Assembly: GCA_034769895.1 (NCBI GenBank)
Contig: CM068367.1
Location: forward strand, 125,835,927 to 125,899,926
Length of the DNA stretch: 64,000 nucleotides
Reading direction: 5' to 3'
Origin: Magicicada septendecula
Taxonomy: Eukaryota; Arthropoda; Insecta; Hemiptera; Cicadidae
In this document: in pieces, positions 46,401 to 59,747 of the stretch
Position numbering within the stretch: the stretch's first letter is position 1
Layout of the letters: every line of letters starts with the position of its first letter
Program-made: the position numbers and the translations under genes
Notes under the pieces: generated by a model
What the model saw: the letters and a program-made list of their open reading frames with translations, nothing else
Database searches by the model: none
What the model was told of the DNA's origin: nothing

Positions 46401-48896
46401 TAATTGTTTTTAAAATCTAGTTTTGTGCAGATTTTAAAAATTTTAGGGAAGAAGTTGAATACTTCTTGCAAAACGAACGGAACATTGTACATCCTTTGAT
46501 TTTTTCCTGGGAAACTGGGACAAAAAGCAAAAACATGGACAAACCCATAAAAAATGAGATGTCTGGTCTAGTATATTTTAAAATATTCCCTTATCATGAA
46601 GAACAACCCCCTTCTGATTTCCTACTCTTATGGTGACATATCACGATCCCATCACACGTATAAAAGGTGAGACCAAAATTATGGCGACACTAAACACTAC
46701 AAAAATATTTCAATAACTGCAAATAGAACTGAAGATGGGTACAACTTGCTGGCAAACTGAACTCACTAAAAACCTTATGTCTGATACCAAAAAAATTATT
46801 CACCCTAACATTTCAACTGGCATAATTCTAAATAGATTACTATAAACAAACAAAAATTATAATACAACTCGGCTCTGAAAATCTATGCAAACATAAATCT
46901 CCACTAAAGATTACGAAAAGAAACAGTTAACCTTAATATTAATACTGGACAAATATTTACCTTGTATACATTACACTACCTAACATTTTTGGATAGCCAT
47001 AAACAAGAGCAGTTTATAACACATCTGATATAAAAATGTTTTCATATTAAGAAGTGGACTAAAAGATATTTACAAAACATGATATATGCTAAATTTAACA
47101 AGAACACAAAATTATACTGCCTTATAAGCAAAGACATAAGATATAATAATAACAACTAATTGGTTTTATCGATAACAAATTTTGAAATAAATATTCATAC
47201 ATTACTGTCAACAATGATATTTATAGTATGTATAAACATAATAACATATTGTTTTTAAGTAACTTTAAGATGTTTTTCAACAGATACAAATGCGTGAGGG
47301 GTACCAAAATTTATATTCTCTAAGTATGCCTTTCTGATGCATTTAGTGTGATAACTCAAGACAAAATACAAGATAAAGTCTTATCGATATTCATTTGCAT
47401 CTGTTGGCTAAATCACAGCAATTTCAATATCATTTAATTTTAATTATTTAAACTTTAAATTTACATTTAAACTTTCATCTCTAAGGCTTTATTCATTTGG
47501 CTATTGGGAAAACATAAAAATTTAACATTTTCCCATTATATAAGGCATTTAATAAAACATACACAAAAATTGTTGACTTTTTTCATAAAATCACCAAATC
47601 TTTTTATGGCACACAAAAATAATTCAGTAAACATTTATTTTACCAATTTGATTTTTACAAATTCTGTCCAAAATTAATTATTTTATAAAAACAACTATAA
47701 AGCTTCACACTATACTTCTTATTACTTGTCACTGCAATTGGGAAAAAAACTGTAGAAGTTGCGTTTATTTATTGTTAATAAAATATTTTATCTTTTATAC
47801 GTATCCTTGGGCCTGACCACTAAGGAAATAAAGATAAAAAAGAAGGTAAAAATATTTAGTATCTTAAATTTCCTTAGGTCTGACCCCTAAGGAAACAAAG
47901 ACTTTATTACAAATTAGTCAATCATGTAAAAAGTATAAAAATCTATCACATAATAAATAAAACTTAAAAATAATATTTTTAACCTAATTTTTATACCTTT
48001 AGGTTTTTTGCTTTACTTAAACTACAGTGTTGTACTGTCATTGTTACTCACAAAAAAACTAACAACGATAACACAACAAATGAATGTTTAATAATAACCA
48101 ACAAAGACTACAGTTAAACAATCAAAAATGATTGGAAATATTAATATTCAAATTGCAGACTAATTGCAATTTAAATAACTTTACACCTTAAGAGTTTCTT
48201 ATGAAATGCTAGCATCTAAGTTCTGTTGCTTATGTCAGTGAAGGAATTAGAGAACAATGGTACAAGACGTGCTTAAAAACATATTATAGGCGCAACTGTT
48301 GTAAGAAACATTGCTGAAACAAAAAATTGATTTTGTCTTTTTATATTTTCAAGACAACAAACCTCTTCCTATTAATGACAGAAATAATAAAACACTTGCA
48401 CAGTTAAACACTGTCACATATTTCCATGTACTCCATCTGAATTAAAGTGACACCTGGTGATCCACCTTTCACAATAAATTAAAAATCACAATTGTTTATA
48501 TTCTCTCTAGTGTAGGGGCGAATCTACAATTTGATTAAAAATAAAGTTTATTTGTCACTTGATACTCTATCAATATGTTTATTTTGCACATATTATTGTA
48601 CACAGATGAGCAGATTACTTTGTAAGAAACACAAGACAGTTTACAAAGAAACATTTACAAATGAACTATAAGACTGTTTATACAAATGAACCGTAGATCT
48701 AATACACCCAAGACAAACATTTCTGAAAAACATTTGCTTTTAATAATACAAAATTACATCTATGACAATTTTTGATGTAACTTGTTAAGAACACCAGTTC
48801 TCCCTCTAATTCAAACTTCTAATGCACCCAACAAAAGCAAACAGAGCTTAGATACAAACATATGAGTATCAGTATCTCTGAAAGAATAAAATTTAT

Positions 48897-48897
<1 letters not shown>

Positions 48898-48957
<60 letters not shown>
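48898..48957. repeat. (CT)n microsatellite
   Basis: About 58 bases of CT dinucleotide. Confidence 0.97.
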
Positions 48958-48960
<3 letters not shown>

Positions 48961-49988
48961 CTCTCTCAAAACACACAAGTAACACTAACTGTTACAAGCA
49001 AATAAATACAATTTACTATTAACTTAATTTGAACACAGGTACAAGTGATGATTTGTTGTGACACTCAGGACAAAAGAATTCTTTTTTAAAAACTTCACCT
49101 GTCTCTTAAATTTGTTAATATAAGTTTCTTTCATTTAAAATTGAGAATAAATTTAATTATTAACATTTTACTGTGTATAATTTAAATAAGTTGATTGTGT
49201 ATGGAACTTAAGCCACTTATTAAATCAACAGATAAACAGATTATTCTGTATTGTCTCTTGTATCTTCATATATCATATTATAACAACACTTATCTGAAAT
49301 ATTGGGGATACTAAAATAAAAATTCATTTAATTCTTTTAGTTTCTTTTATTAAATTTTGTTATTTTAAAAATAAAATTTAATTCTTCTTCATTTTTTACA
49401 GATAAGAAGAATATAAAAAAAATGAATCTTTGTTTATATAAATCTTAGTTTGTAACACAAACGTTTTGGGAATAAACATTTTTGTTATAAAAAAGCATGC
49501 ATTTAAAAATTAAATTTGTTTTATTTGTTTTTATAATTTTCCAATATAAAATATAAAATTAATTTCTTTCCCTGTAACAAGAATCTTACAAATACTTTTG
49601 TGAAAACATTTGCTACAGGTTCTAGAAAAACCCCTAACCTAAATTTAAACACAAGCAAACTGGAATGTTTATATAACAAACATAAAAACATCCAAACTGT
49701 ATGCTTTCTACACCTAAAAATAATAAACAAAATTTCAAATTTATGTACAGAGTGGCAAAATGTTGAAGCATACAGGAGTATAAAGTCATTTCACATGCAT
49801 ATTATATTTATAAAAGCCAATCTTAAAAATGCATAATCTTGAATAATATCATTTTTTTCCTACTAAAATTCATCTACAAGAAACAGAAATGTATTGACAG
49901 CAAAAACATATACTGTCAATATTAATCATATTTAATATGTATTAAAAAAAAAAACTAAAACTGTCACGAGTGGCACAACAAGTTTTCA

Positions 49989-50199
49989 TCAATCATCTTT
50001 TTTGACAATAATAATGTTATTGACACAAACATTAAATAGTTGTTGCTGTTGCTGCTGCTGTTGCTGTTGTGGAGTATTGCTATCTGAACTGTCAGGGTCT
50101 TCTCTTCGCCTCTTGTTACTTGGCTGACAACAATCTTCGTCTTCAGTTTCTACCACTGTCCTCTGTTCAACACTATCCAACTGATTACTATCAAATACT
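49989..50199 (-). CDS. Host gene, last coding exon (acidic, basic patch, polyglutamine C-terminus)
   Basis: On the minus strand, TTTTTTTTCAG precedes 50199, and the frame runs to TGA at 49989-49991. It reads VFDSNQLDSVEQRTVVETED, then EDCCQPSNKRRREDPDSSDS, then about ten glutamines encoded by mixed CAG/CAA, and ends LFNVCVNNIIIVKKDD. The first base completes an arginine codon begun in the exon at 56755, so phase agrees. The NKRRRED patch could be a nuclear signal, but that is only a guess. The mixed codons suggest the glutamine run is a stable coding feature rather than a raw microsatellite. I do not recognise the protein. Confidence 0.75.
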
Positions 50200-51035
50200 C
50201 TGAAAAAAAAGAAAACACTTTGTTAATGAAAAATTCAGTTTTTGCAGTCAATGTTCTTAACAAGAGATGCATGCCTGCAATAAAAACATTACAAATTCAC
50301 TCTTTTTATACAGGGAGGGAAAATAAAATATGTAATACAGTTATACATATAAATTAAAACAGTCATTAAAAGAAAATGCAAACTGAATATGCATAATGTC
50401 AATTTCGCTGTATGAAAATATCAAAGTTGAGAAATTGAGAAAGGTTGGAAACTGTATGTTGCTAAAATTTGTTGTGTAGCAAACTAGGTTTATGAGCAAC
50501 ATAAAACCGGCCTCCTGCACAGCTAACCACCCATGTGAGTGTTTTATGAATGTGTTAATTAAAAACATTAGAAAAGTAAAAAAAATATTTATTGAAACAC
50601 TATTTGTATTCTGTGGAAATTTGCATTTGTATTCCAACAAAAGATACTGGAAATGATATATCTGCGCAGCAAAGTAGGTGCTTGAGTAATATGATGAGAT
50701 TCAACTGATCCAAAACTACCCTGCCAGTGGCCTATGTTCATCAGCTGAACACAAAATTCTTATGAATACCTCTGGTACGTTAAAAAATATGCTGGTCATC
50801 ATCATCATCATCATCTTCTCAATTCAGAGATCGGTGGGCTTGAAATTTCTTCTCTTCTGAAGATTCTCTTAATCACTACATATTTCTTCTTTCTTTTATT
50901 TCATCCACATACTCCTGTCTGGGGCTTCACCTCTCACTACACCTCTCAATTATTCCCTTGCTCAGGGTGGTCCAGTTTGAATGGCATAGTAGGTGACCGG
51001 CCATACTGCTTCTTCTTTCTTTAATGTATAGTGGT
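50200..51035. other. Intron of host gene, 3' part
   Basis: Contains an (ATC)n run at about 50794-50814 followed by GAGATCGGTGGGCTTG-type sequence to 51030, resembling 7828-7895 and probably a decayed non-LTR retrotransposon end. Confidence 0.45.
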
Positions 51036-51199
51036 CAGCGGCGTAGCCAAGGGGGGGGGCTATTGGGCTGCAGCCCCCCTTGGAATAATTGTAATAATAC
51101 TAATAACAATAATAATAAAAAATATATAGTATAGTACGAAATATAGTGGACTGTATAGTATAATACAAAGTTACTGCACGGTGTCTGATAAAGTGCGGA

Positions 51200-53176
51200 A
51201 AGCAAAATGTGCGTGTTCAAGTGAGAAGTGGGCATCGCGCATCAAGTGGCATGTGGAAGAAATGGTTGGCCGTTACGTGGACACCGTGATTCTGGAATTT
51301 TTGACATTAATGAAGATGGAATTAAGGGAGAAGGAAATTTTAGAGCATTGCTTCGTTTGCGAATTCAAGCTGGAGACGAAATATTAAAAAAATCACTTAT
51401 TAATTTGCAATAAGAAAGCAATATATATAAGCCCAGACATACAAAACCAAATCATAAATTGTTGTAACAAAATAATAATAAAAAAGCTTGTATCTCAGAT
51501 AAATGAAGCGCAGTGTTTTACAGTTTTAGCGGATGAAACCGCAGATATTAGTTGTATTGAACAGTATTCCATATGTGCAAGATATTTTAATGAAAATACA
51601 AAAAAAATTTGTGAGCACTTTCTTCAGTTTGTCCCTCTTACTTCTACAACTGGAAAAGATTTAGCAGCAACACTGTTATCTTCATTAGAAAAATTTGGGA
51701 TTGATTTAAAATATCTTAAGAGGTCAAGGCTACGATGGTGCTCCAGTGAATACTGGCGAACATGAGGGTGTTCAAAAATACGTCAGTCAAAAATATCCGA
51801 CAGAAGTTTTTGTTCATTGTGTTGGTCACTCATTAAATTTAGTTCTATCTCATGCTTCAAAAATTCGGGAAATAAACAATTGTCTTGGAATAGTAGAAAA
51901 GATTTATTCATTTTTTGAATCACCAAAAAGGAATTCATACTCTCTAATAAAATTCAGGAATACGCACCAGAATCAAACCGACAAAAATTGAAACAAATGT
52001 GCCCTACGCGCTGGGTTGAAAGACATGATTCTGTTATCATTATGGTGGAATTGTTGGAGCCCGTGCTGTATGCATTGGAAGAAATAAGTTCCTGGAAGGA
52101 TTAATCAACATCCTCATTGGCAGATTTATTACACACCGGAATTCAGAAATCAACTTTCTTAATTTCATTATTTGTAATAGAAAAAATATTTAGCTTCACA
52201 TTACCATTATGTAAATACATGCAAAGTGAGAATATTGATTTATGTGCTGTAATTGAACACGTTGCAAAAGTTGAATCAATTATTGGAAACATTCGCTTAA
52301 ACTCTGAAGACGAATTTAAAATTATTTATGATAAAGCAGAAAAGCTTATTAGTAATTTATTTAATAACCATATCACCACACCAAGAATAGCAGGAAAACA
52401 AACATATAGAAGCAATATACTTTTCTTTTATAAAATTGCTAAACTGCTATAATTGTTTTTATTATTTAGACAAAGCTTTTCATCATTACTGACATCATTT
52501 ATGTCAGTAATGATGAAAAGCTTTGTCTAAATAATAAAAACAATTATAGCAGTTTAGCAATTTTATAAAAGAAAAGTAAGGATGGCTGCTAATTTAAACA
52601 ATACGAAGAAGAAGCAATATAGATTCAAACTCTCCGGAAATGTTTTTCAGAACTACAATTTTTATTCCTTTTTTGGATCATGTAATTTTTCAATTAAAAT
52701 CTAGATTTTTAAATCATCGTAAAATATTAGAATCATTTCAATGTTTGATTCCAACTGGCCAATTTCCTACAACAGAAAACAACGAAAGTTTTAAATCCTT
52801 GATAAGTTTTTATAAAAACAATACGAACGTTCCAAACAATGAAGTTGCCCTTAGTGAGTATTTATTGTGGTTTGCAAAATATTGTGATTCAACAAATAAA
52901 CCTTCAAATGCTATGCAATCTATTATTGATTGTAATAAGAATCTGTTTCCAAATATATTTAATTTATTAAAAATATTTGTTACTTTGCCAGTAGCTACAG
53001 TCACTCCTGAGAGATCGTTTTCAACTTTAAAAAGGCTTAAAAATGATTTGAGAAATACGGTAGCCGAAGATCGACTGAATGGTTTAGCTAGTCTAAACAT
53101 TCATTGGGAAATAAAAGTACAAGAAGAAGAATTTATAGAAGAAATGAAAACACAGCCTCGACGATTAGCATTATGA
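51200..53176 (+). pseudogene. hAT transposase (DUF4371 / dimerisation type), broken
   Basis: Remnant of a ZMYM1-like hAT transposase. A GHRDSGIFDI, GNFRALLRLRIQAGDEILKK segment lies at about 51250-51390; a stop at 51411 interrupts it. The core VLADETADISCIEQYSICAR lies near 51520-51590. A one-base insertion near 51720 precedes GQGYDGAPVNTGEHEG and HCVGHSLNLVLSHA. More frame changes follow near 51990 and 52105. The C-terminal dimerisation domain LPVATVTPERSFSTLKRLK lies at about 52987-53040. A 200-bp palindromic insertion at 52420-52619 splits the coding sequence. Clearly inactive. Confidence 0.9.
52420..52619. repeat. 200-bp insertion with a 161-bp palindrome in the hAT gene
   Basis: 52418-52495 and 52501-52578 are exact reverse complements of 78 bases around a 5-base loop (CATTT). 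The 12-mer AGAAGCAATATA occurs just before (52408-52419) and at the end (52608-52619). Removing one copy plus the insert restores an open hAT reading frame across the site, so the segment is a secondary insertion with a short target duplication. Confidence 0.85.
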
Positions 53177-53881
53177 ATGTTGCAATATTCTGTAAGTTCA
53201 AAATACTAAAATACATCTTATAAATCTAATTAATCTGTTTATGTATACTTTATTTAATATCACTTAAAAATTCTCAGATGGTCTTTATGAAAGGTTTCGG
53301 CATCAGTCAGTTCTAGGTGAATCGTTAGAAACTAAAAAACCAATGCGGCATCAGTAACCCCGCAATGATCCCCTTTTGCATAACAGTCTCCCACATAAAT
53401 AAATGCAGCTCACAGAAAGGTTACATAAAAAACTGACCAGTGGACAGAAAAAGTTTCACCAGTCCATTTACTACCTCCCACACTTGATTCTCCTATGGCT
53501 GGAATGTCTCAGAGGTGTGTTAATTGCCCATATGGTGCAGAGACCAATACGGACCTCCACCAAGACCCAAACTAGTTGCATTTGTCTCTAATCCAGGGAG
53601 CATCTGGAGCCTTACCTTGCACACTAGCCAAGAGAAAAGTTTTTAAGTGGTTATCCTTCCTCCACTATTTGTTATGTATATAAATATAATTTAATAATAA
53701 TAGAATCTTCTGTACATAGGTAACAAATGGGTCTGTCACTGAGAGTCCGCCAGAACGAATCCCTTTGGGGTTCCCCCCCCCCTGCACGATTATTCATCTT
53801 GTCGTGTACGGCTACCCCTACTTAGCCCCCCCCCCCTAGAGAAAATCCTGGCTACACCTCTGATACTGGTCATATACAAAT

Positions 53882-56754
53882 ACAATTATGAGGCATAACA
53901 AACTATCCCCCTATGTTTCCATCTTGAAGTGGTTACTCATTCACCTGGTTAAAGTTTTCTGTGGCCCTATACACATTTAGTAAGCAAACGTCTCCAGTAA
54001 GCGAAACAATGCTTCATAAGACATAAAATTCAGCATCAGAATCATGGCCAGAGATGTTTGTTGATAATCCAGTTACAGCAAATTCTCAATGACACTATAT
54101 TACCTTAAATTTACAGAACAAAGAATAAGTTACTTTCTTTACAAATATAAATTATTAGTATTTTAGAATTCCCATATTTTCAATTTTTCATTCATCTACA
54201 CATGTTGGAGCAGTTAGCTCCACAGCAGGCTCATTTCATATTAGTTTGCCTGTAAAATAATAGACAAGGAATGGAATTGTCACTATTTCGTATTGAAGTA
54301 TTGACTGATACAAAATCAGTGATTACAGGAGAAGATGGTACAATGAATTCCAATAGTCTAATTACTGTTACAATGTCAAAAGGAATAGGAAGTGGGTGTT
54401 GGAACCAATCCACGAATGAAGAAGACCATGCATGGTATTCCACACTGCACACAATAGTATGTCTGCAAGTCTGGTCACAATAGTATTTCAATACAGTATA
54501 GTACTTCAAGTATTATGAGTTCACATCAACTGCTGTTTGTTATCATTATGTAACAGTGCCTTTACTTTTAATCTGCTATAGTAACGTCGTTATCTTTGTT
54601 CACAATAAGTAAATCTAAATATTTGTTATCAAGAGACCACAAACCATATAAATATCATTCTCACTAATAACTGGCATAAAACTGAAGAACATAAGAATCA
54701 CTTGACTGTTCGTTTCATTAAAAGCTACAAAATTTTATAGTTACTGTATACAGTATTGCCTTATTATTATCAGTCATGTTTGGTTCTATAGAGAATACTG
54801 GACATTTTAAATATATATCAGCCAGCATGTTGGAAGTATAGTAGAGCATCGATTATCCTGCGTTCACTATCAGCACTTTTACAGATACACTATTTTCTTT
54901 ATAATTGGGCCAGTCACAATAAGTTTTTTTTTGTACAGTTTCAAAAATCACCAATGTATAAATCACAAAACTAAGAAAATTGTATTAAAACCAAATTAAC
55001 AAGGAGCTAACAAAATTATATACATATACGCACTATTTAAAAAAAATATGTTGTGAATAGTAAAAAAAATGTACAGTGGGTAATATAGTTATTAAGACCA
55101 TATTTATTTAACAACCCTTTCACTGCCTACTTCATCAACACTCCACATTGTCAAAAATTCACAGGCATTGCACAAATGCAATGCACAGAGAAGGGCATTG
55201 AAAATGCTTCAATAAATCTAAAAAATATATATATTTATGTTCATTCACCAATCAATGAATTCGTTCTTCATTTACCAATGTACAGATTATAAGTTAAATG
55301 TAGTCGCATTCATAAGCGAAGTTTTATGTGTACTATGTTATTGACAACAAAGAAGTAGTTTCTATGGAAACTCACCGGTTCCCATTTTCGATAACGCACC
55401 AGCGATCGGCTGCAAATGTGCGACACGTCCTTATAAACATTTTCAATGTTAAAACTGTCCACAATGTCCATATTTCTCAATTTGCTAACAGTGTACATCA
55501 GCCACACAATTATATGACAGAATCACAACTGTATTCTGACTGTGTGAACGTGTTACTATCTGTGAATGCCAGCATATGCATGTGCTCACCATTCCCAGTT
55601 AAAACCCAAAAACTATTCTCATGTTTCTCTTTAATACATTTAAACTTTTTTTAATAAAAAGATTGTTTATATCAATCAAAATATCTTTTTATTTAAGCTC
55701 TGACAATAAACGAGCTTCACAGAACATCTTAAGCGTGATGCAGTGGCACCTGATTACACACATGCCAAGAGTGTATATAGGACTATTACCAAGATGAGAT
55801 AGTATGAGCCGTTACTCATGCGTCTATTTTTATAGTATTCTGCTTTATGTGAGATGCAACTGGGTACCAGTTAATCACAGCATTTGTACACTGTTTCACA
55901 ATTCAGTACATTTTGTAGCTGTTTATATGTTCTCTTGTATTCTCTAAATTGATAAGAGTTGTGTATTGTTTGCATTGTGGAATTACTAAAATACAAAATT
56001 TAACTGACTTGTAAAATTTGCCCCCCCCCCCCACCGATTTTGTAATAATAAACTATTGAAATGAACTGAGCTTATTCTTATGACCAAACAAATTTATTGC
56101 CACAAAATCTGTGGTATTGTATTTAATTAAAAATGATTTACACTCTGTGTATGAGGAAGTAAACTGTGTAATGTAACCTGTTACATTTACTGTTAATAGT
56201 TCCCACTATAACAATATTCGGGCATGAGAACACCCTGAAATGAATTAAAACTTATTTGAGGAACTGTATGAGTGACAATAGGCTAATACATAGGCATATA
56301 TGAGTACTGTGGCTAAGAAGAAAACAAAAACTAAGCGAACTTTCTGTAGATCCACCCTTACAGATCAATCAAAAGGACATATATCACAGCACTTTTGAAT
56401 GATTGTATACCAGCCAGCTTTTAACATGAGACAGTTAAAAAAAATATACAAATTATGCATGGTTTTTCAATTAATTGTGGGACTTTCATTGTCTTCATCC
56501 CCTCCATGATCTGGATTCTCATAATTAACTGGAATGAAGTTAATTTATAGACCTGCATAAATTAATTTAAAAGCAGCAATCATAATGCCAACAAAAACAA
56601 GATTAACAATCTTAATAATAAAACAACAATAATTTGTTATCGTAAATTGAAATGTAACACCAATGGGCATGTTGATAAGCCCTCTGAAGTGAAACAAAAT
56701 GGAAATGATTTTACACTTTAATGCTAATGATGACAATCATGGTAAGTTACTGAC
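53882..56754. other. Intron of host gene, 5' part
   Basis: AT-rich, no exon recognised. At 55320-55380 on the minus strand lies a fragment (CTACTTCTTTGTTG) of the Helentron/pearl-like family. Confidence 0.5.
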
Positions 56755-56842
56755 CTGTCAGGAGTCCACATGCTAGGCATAGTGTTTTCATCTTCAATCT
56801 CCAGATTCCCAGTACCTATTCTGTGAGCATCAGATTCTTCTT
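56755..56842 (-). CDS. Host gene, internal coding exon
   Basis: Minus-strand acceptor TTTGTTTCGTAG and donor GACAG|GTCAGT. Eighty-eight bases coding an acidic segment (EEESDAHRIGTGNLEIEDEN, then TMPSMWTPD). Incoming phase matches the exon at 56976 and outgoing phase matches the terminal exon. The intron to the last exon is 6.6 kb and carries a hAT transposon. Confidence 0.75.
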
Positions 56843-56975
56843 CTACGAAACAAAATAATGAAAATTTACATTCTATTCTATTAAAAATTATTAATATATC
56901 AATATTCAAAAGTAAATAAATAATATAAAAAAATTAAACTTCAAGTTTTAATAAAAAAAATATGTTTCTACACAC

Positions 56976-57016
56976 CTGCTTCCACTTCTGACTCTTCTTC
57001 TGTGTTATATGCATTC
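56976..57016 (-). CDS. Host gene, 41-nt coding exon
   Basis: Acceptor GTGTCATAG and donor AGCAG|GTGTGT on the minus strand. Encodes NAYNTEEESEVEA in the acidic frame demanded by the neighbouring exons: it takes one base to complete a glutamate begun at 59642 and leaves one base for 56842. Confidence 0.65.
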
Positions 57017-57096
57017 CTATGACACCACAAAAGTACTATCAGTTACAATGCGACATGACAAAAAATCAATTTACAAAATTAATTACTACACGTACC

Positions 57097-57141
57097 TGTT
57101 GGTTTATGTGCAGAAACCTTCACATTTGTTTTTCCATAAAC
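57097..57141 (-). other. Candidate 45-nt cassette exon (frame contains a stop)
   Basis: Minus-strand acceptor ATTTTCAG and donor AACAG|GTACGT are good splice sites around 45 bases. In the phase set by the flanking exons it contains TAA, while the exons on either side fit perfectly without it. Either a regulated poison exon or a chance pair of sites. Confidence 0.35.
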
Positions 57142-57289
57142 TGAAAATACTAAATAACTCTTGTTAATCAAAAAATTTATATTTTAATAAAAATACAAAA
57201 TAATTATTCAAGTTTGTAAACATTTGTGCCAAATGAAATATTTCAAGTAAACAATAAACAGTTGTCTGAGACTATTCTTGGATTTCGTG

Positions 57290-57430
57290 TCAATCTTTCG
57301 AAACACTTTCTCGTCGCCAACAACAAGACGAGCAGCGCTACTAACGACAGCCTCTGATGAAGCATTCTATAGGTGAAAGCCGGTTTAGGCTGTAAGGTAA
57401 AACTTTACTTTTTTACTTATAAAAAACTTT
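57290..57430 (+). repeat. Possible Penelope-type end fragment in intron
   Basis: CTCTGATGAAGCATTC followed by GGTGAAAGCCGGTTT resembles the conserved block found at ends of Penelope-like elements. No coding remnant next to it. Confidence 0.35.
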
Positions 57431-58077
57431 GTGTTCCGAGTCGTCAATATTATAGTGATATTTAGTCTGAGACTATATTTAAACAAAACTTTAATTTAAA
57501 ACAATTAAATATACATTCAAACAAGGACAATTGTATATATGGATATCAGAAACTATTATCATTACGAATTCCTTCCAGAGTTAGAAGATAGGTTAGAACC
57601 AACATCCTGACATTACAGCAGTGTGAGAAATGAGTGACTATAACAGAGTTGACTGTACACTGTACAATACTAATATTCTGGCCCAGCATGAGTTCAAATT
57701 GTGCTTGTATAGATGTCTATATATGCAGAAGCTAGAGTTAGAGATGACTGCTTAATCGAGGATCTTGGTTTAAGAGACGTCATCAGGGTTTTTTTTAATA
57801 AAACTGCATTGGAGTCTCCATATAAACTGTGGATCAGAAGATCTGAATTGCATGCATCCAGGAAGGGAGTTTTATGGTTCCATAAAACAACTTTAACCCT
57901 CCTCTACAGGTTTCAAGTCCTGGTTAAATGCTCTAAACACATCATAAGTACAGTTTCTACCACTGAAGTTTCCGGGTTGACCTATTTTGAGTGTACACAG
58001 GCTCTATTCTAGTAGTTCCCAACCAGAGGGCTGTGAGAAGCTCAAAACTGGACCATACGGCCACCAGTGAGATAGAA

Positions 58078-58108
<31 letters not shown>

Positions 58109-59500
58109 TAGTCTATATCTGAAGATAATGTAATGTAAAATATACTGTCGAAACATTGTAATAAATAATAAAAATTTGTTCAAAATAAAAAATATTATTA
58201 ATTATGTGTGTCCCCGCATGCACACACGTCTGCTATATGTGCAGCATACATGGAATTGGGTAGACCAAACAATGACAACATATATCCAGGTTTGAGCATC
58301 TGTATTAGTCCCAAAATTCCACAACTTGATTAATTTCAAGTAAGACAGAGACAATGTCAGTTGGTTTTAGTTATCTCAATCATAATTTTAGTTCATTAAC
58401 ATCAATTCAACTGAATTAGGTAACATTCACATTTAATTTAAAAACTGTTTACAAAATGAACTGCTTTTTCTTATTGGTCTAAAGACCTTGGTTGGAGGAG
58501 AGTCCACACTTTTATCAACCTTTCAAATCAGTGGTCAAACCTTTCGAACTCTCGCTTTAGCAATCCAAAATTACAAGGAGTGTTGACAGATATCAATTTT
58601 ATCAAGTTAATAAAGACACTGAGGTCACTGAGGTAATTTGTATCCTCACACAAACAAATTAAAAGCTCTGATTTCAATTTTTAACCGTGGTGCCACTTAG
58701 GTTAAAAATTTTGAAACTAACCACTACATTAAGATTTGGGTTAAAGTTCCCTTTAGGTTGATACAACCCCATCATGGATTAGGACAATTTTTTACAAACT
58801 TTTGATCTGTTTTTGAAATTTCCAAAACTAAACACTATGTTCAGACTTCGATTTTCTCTTAAATCTGATAGCTCACATGGAAATTTTGAGATTTTTACCT
58901 TCATATTTTTGCCTCCTGCACCCCTGTTTTTGAAGGGGTAATCTAAAAAACAATAGAGGTCTATGGGGTAAAAGTACTAACATGCATGTTAAGTTTTATG
59001 AAAATTGGTCAATGCAATCCAAAGTTATCATGAGACATTCCACAGACAGACAGGTAGACAGATGTCAAGTTAAAATTGAAATTGTCAAGCTGAAGTTAAA
59101 ACTGCTTCACTCGTTCAATGAATACTCCATTTAAATAATAGACAAAGTAAAAACAAATCAATAATATGGTACGGCCACGTACAAACAATGGAGGAATAAC
59201 ATCTACTAAAACTTAAATAACCATGCATGGAAGGAATTAAATGTGAGACACGAGAACTAGATCAGTGGTTGAATAGAGAAATGTGGAGACTGCTTCCAAA
59301 GGCAATGAAGAATGGTATAGAACAGGTATAAATAAAAAAAAGAGATGTTGGTTATTACATAAATATTGCTATATGTGGATTTTGAAGCAGAAAATTGGTC
59401 GAAACACTGAGGATGCCTCATCGTAGTATGGGCGAAACATTTGGTGTATTAAAATATGGCTTAGGAAAATTTATTATATTTATTGTATTTTTAGGGATTG
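57431..59500. other. Intron sequence of the host gene
   Basis: No exon or intact element recognised. A (GT)n tract lies at 58082-58109. 58700-59100 has somewhat higher complexity, with a possible decayed repeat. Confidence 0.45.
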
Positions 59501-59501
59501 T

Positions 59502-59619
<118 letters not shown>

Positions 59620-59641
59620 AAACTCCGTATATAAAACTTAC

Positions 59642-59747
59642 TCCTGTTCTTCTCCATAGTTGGGCCGCCGGAATGGAGTTGCCTGAGTCAATCTTTCTTT
59701 TGTCTGTGCGACATTTGTCACAAGTGTTTGGCTTTCTTCTGTACATT
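59642..59747 (-). CDS. Host gene, internal coding exon
   Basis: Acceptor TTTGTTTGTTCCAG and a consensus donor GTAAGT on the minus strand. Encodes CTEESQTLVTNVAQTKERLT then QATPFRRPNYGEEQ (106 nt), with two leading and two trailing phase bases that fit 59880 and 57016. The RRPNYG part is a possible P-x-x-Y-like motif. A (GT)n(GA)n tract starts 24 bases inside the following intron. Confidence 0.75.

Larger units (their letters stand above)
41976..49988. other. 8-kb AT-rich region without recognised genes
   Basis: No exon with convincing splice sites or domain, on either strand. It lies immediately 3' of the minus-strand host gene, so part may be its 3' untranslated region; several TTTATT motifs (AATAAA on the minus strand) could end it. 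At about 45000-45110 a segment (GGTCTTTGAAGGTGG on the minus strand) may be a decayed retrotransposon end. A run of 12 G lies at about 42390. Confidence 0.45.
51036..53873 (+). mobile_element. hAT-superfamily transposon in an intron of the host gene
   Basis: Left end CAGCGGCGTAGCCAAGG with a G run; right end, reversed, CAGAGGTGTAGCCAGG with a G run further in. The flanking 8 bases are ATAGTGGT (51028-51035) and ATACTGGT (53874-53881), an 8-bp duplication with one mismatch. It codes a degenerate hAT transposase in the plus direction, opposite to the host gene. CAG..G ends and an 8-bp duplication are diagnostic of hAT. Confidence 0.92.

Noticed and set aside
57350..57395. Second hammerhead-like motif (CTGATGA ... 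GAAAG)
   Set aside because: Stem II is at most two or three pairs and the cleavage side could not be paired. Kept only as a possible Penelope end fragment.
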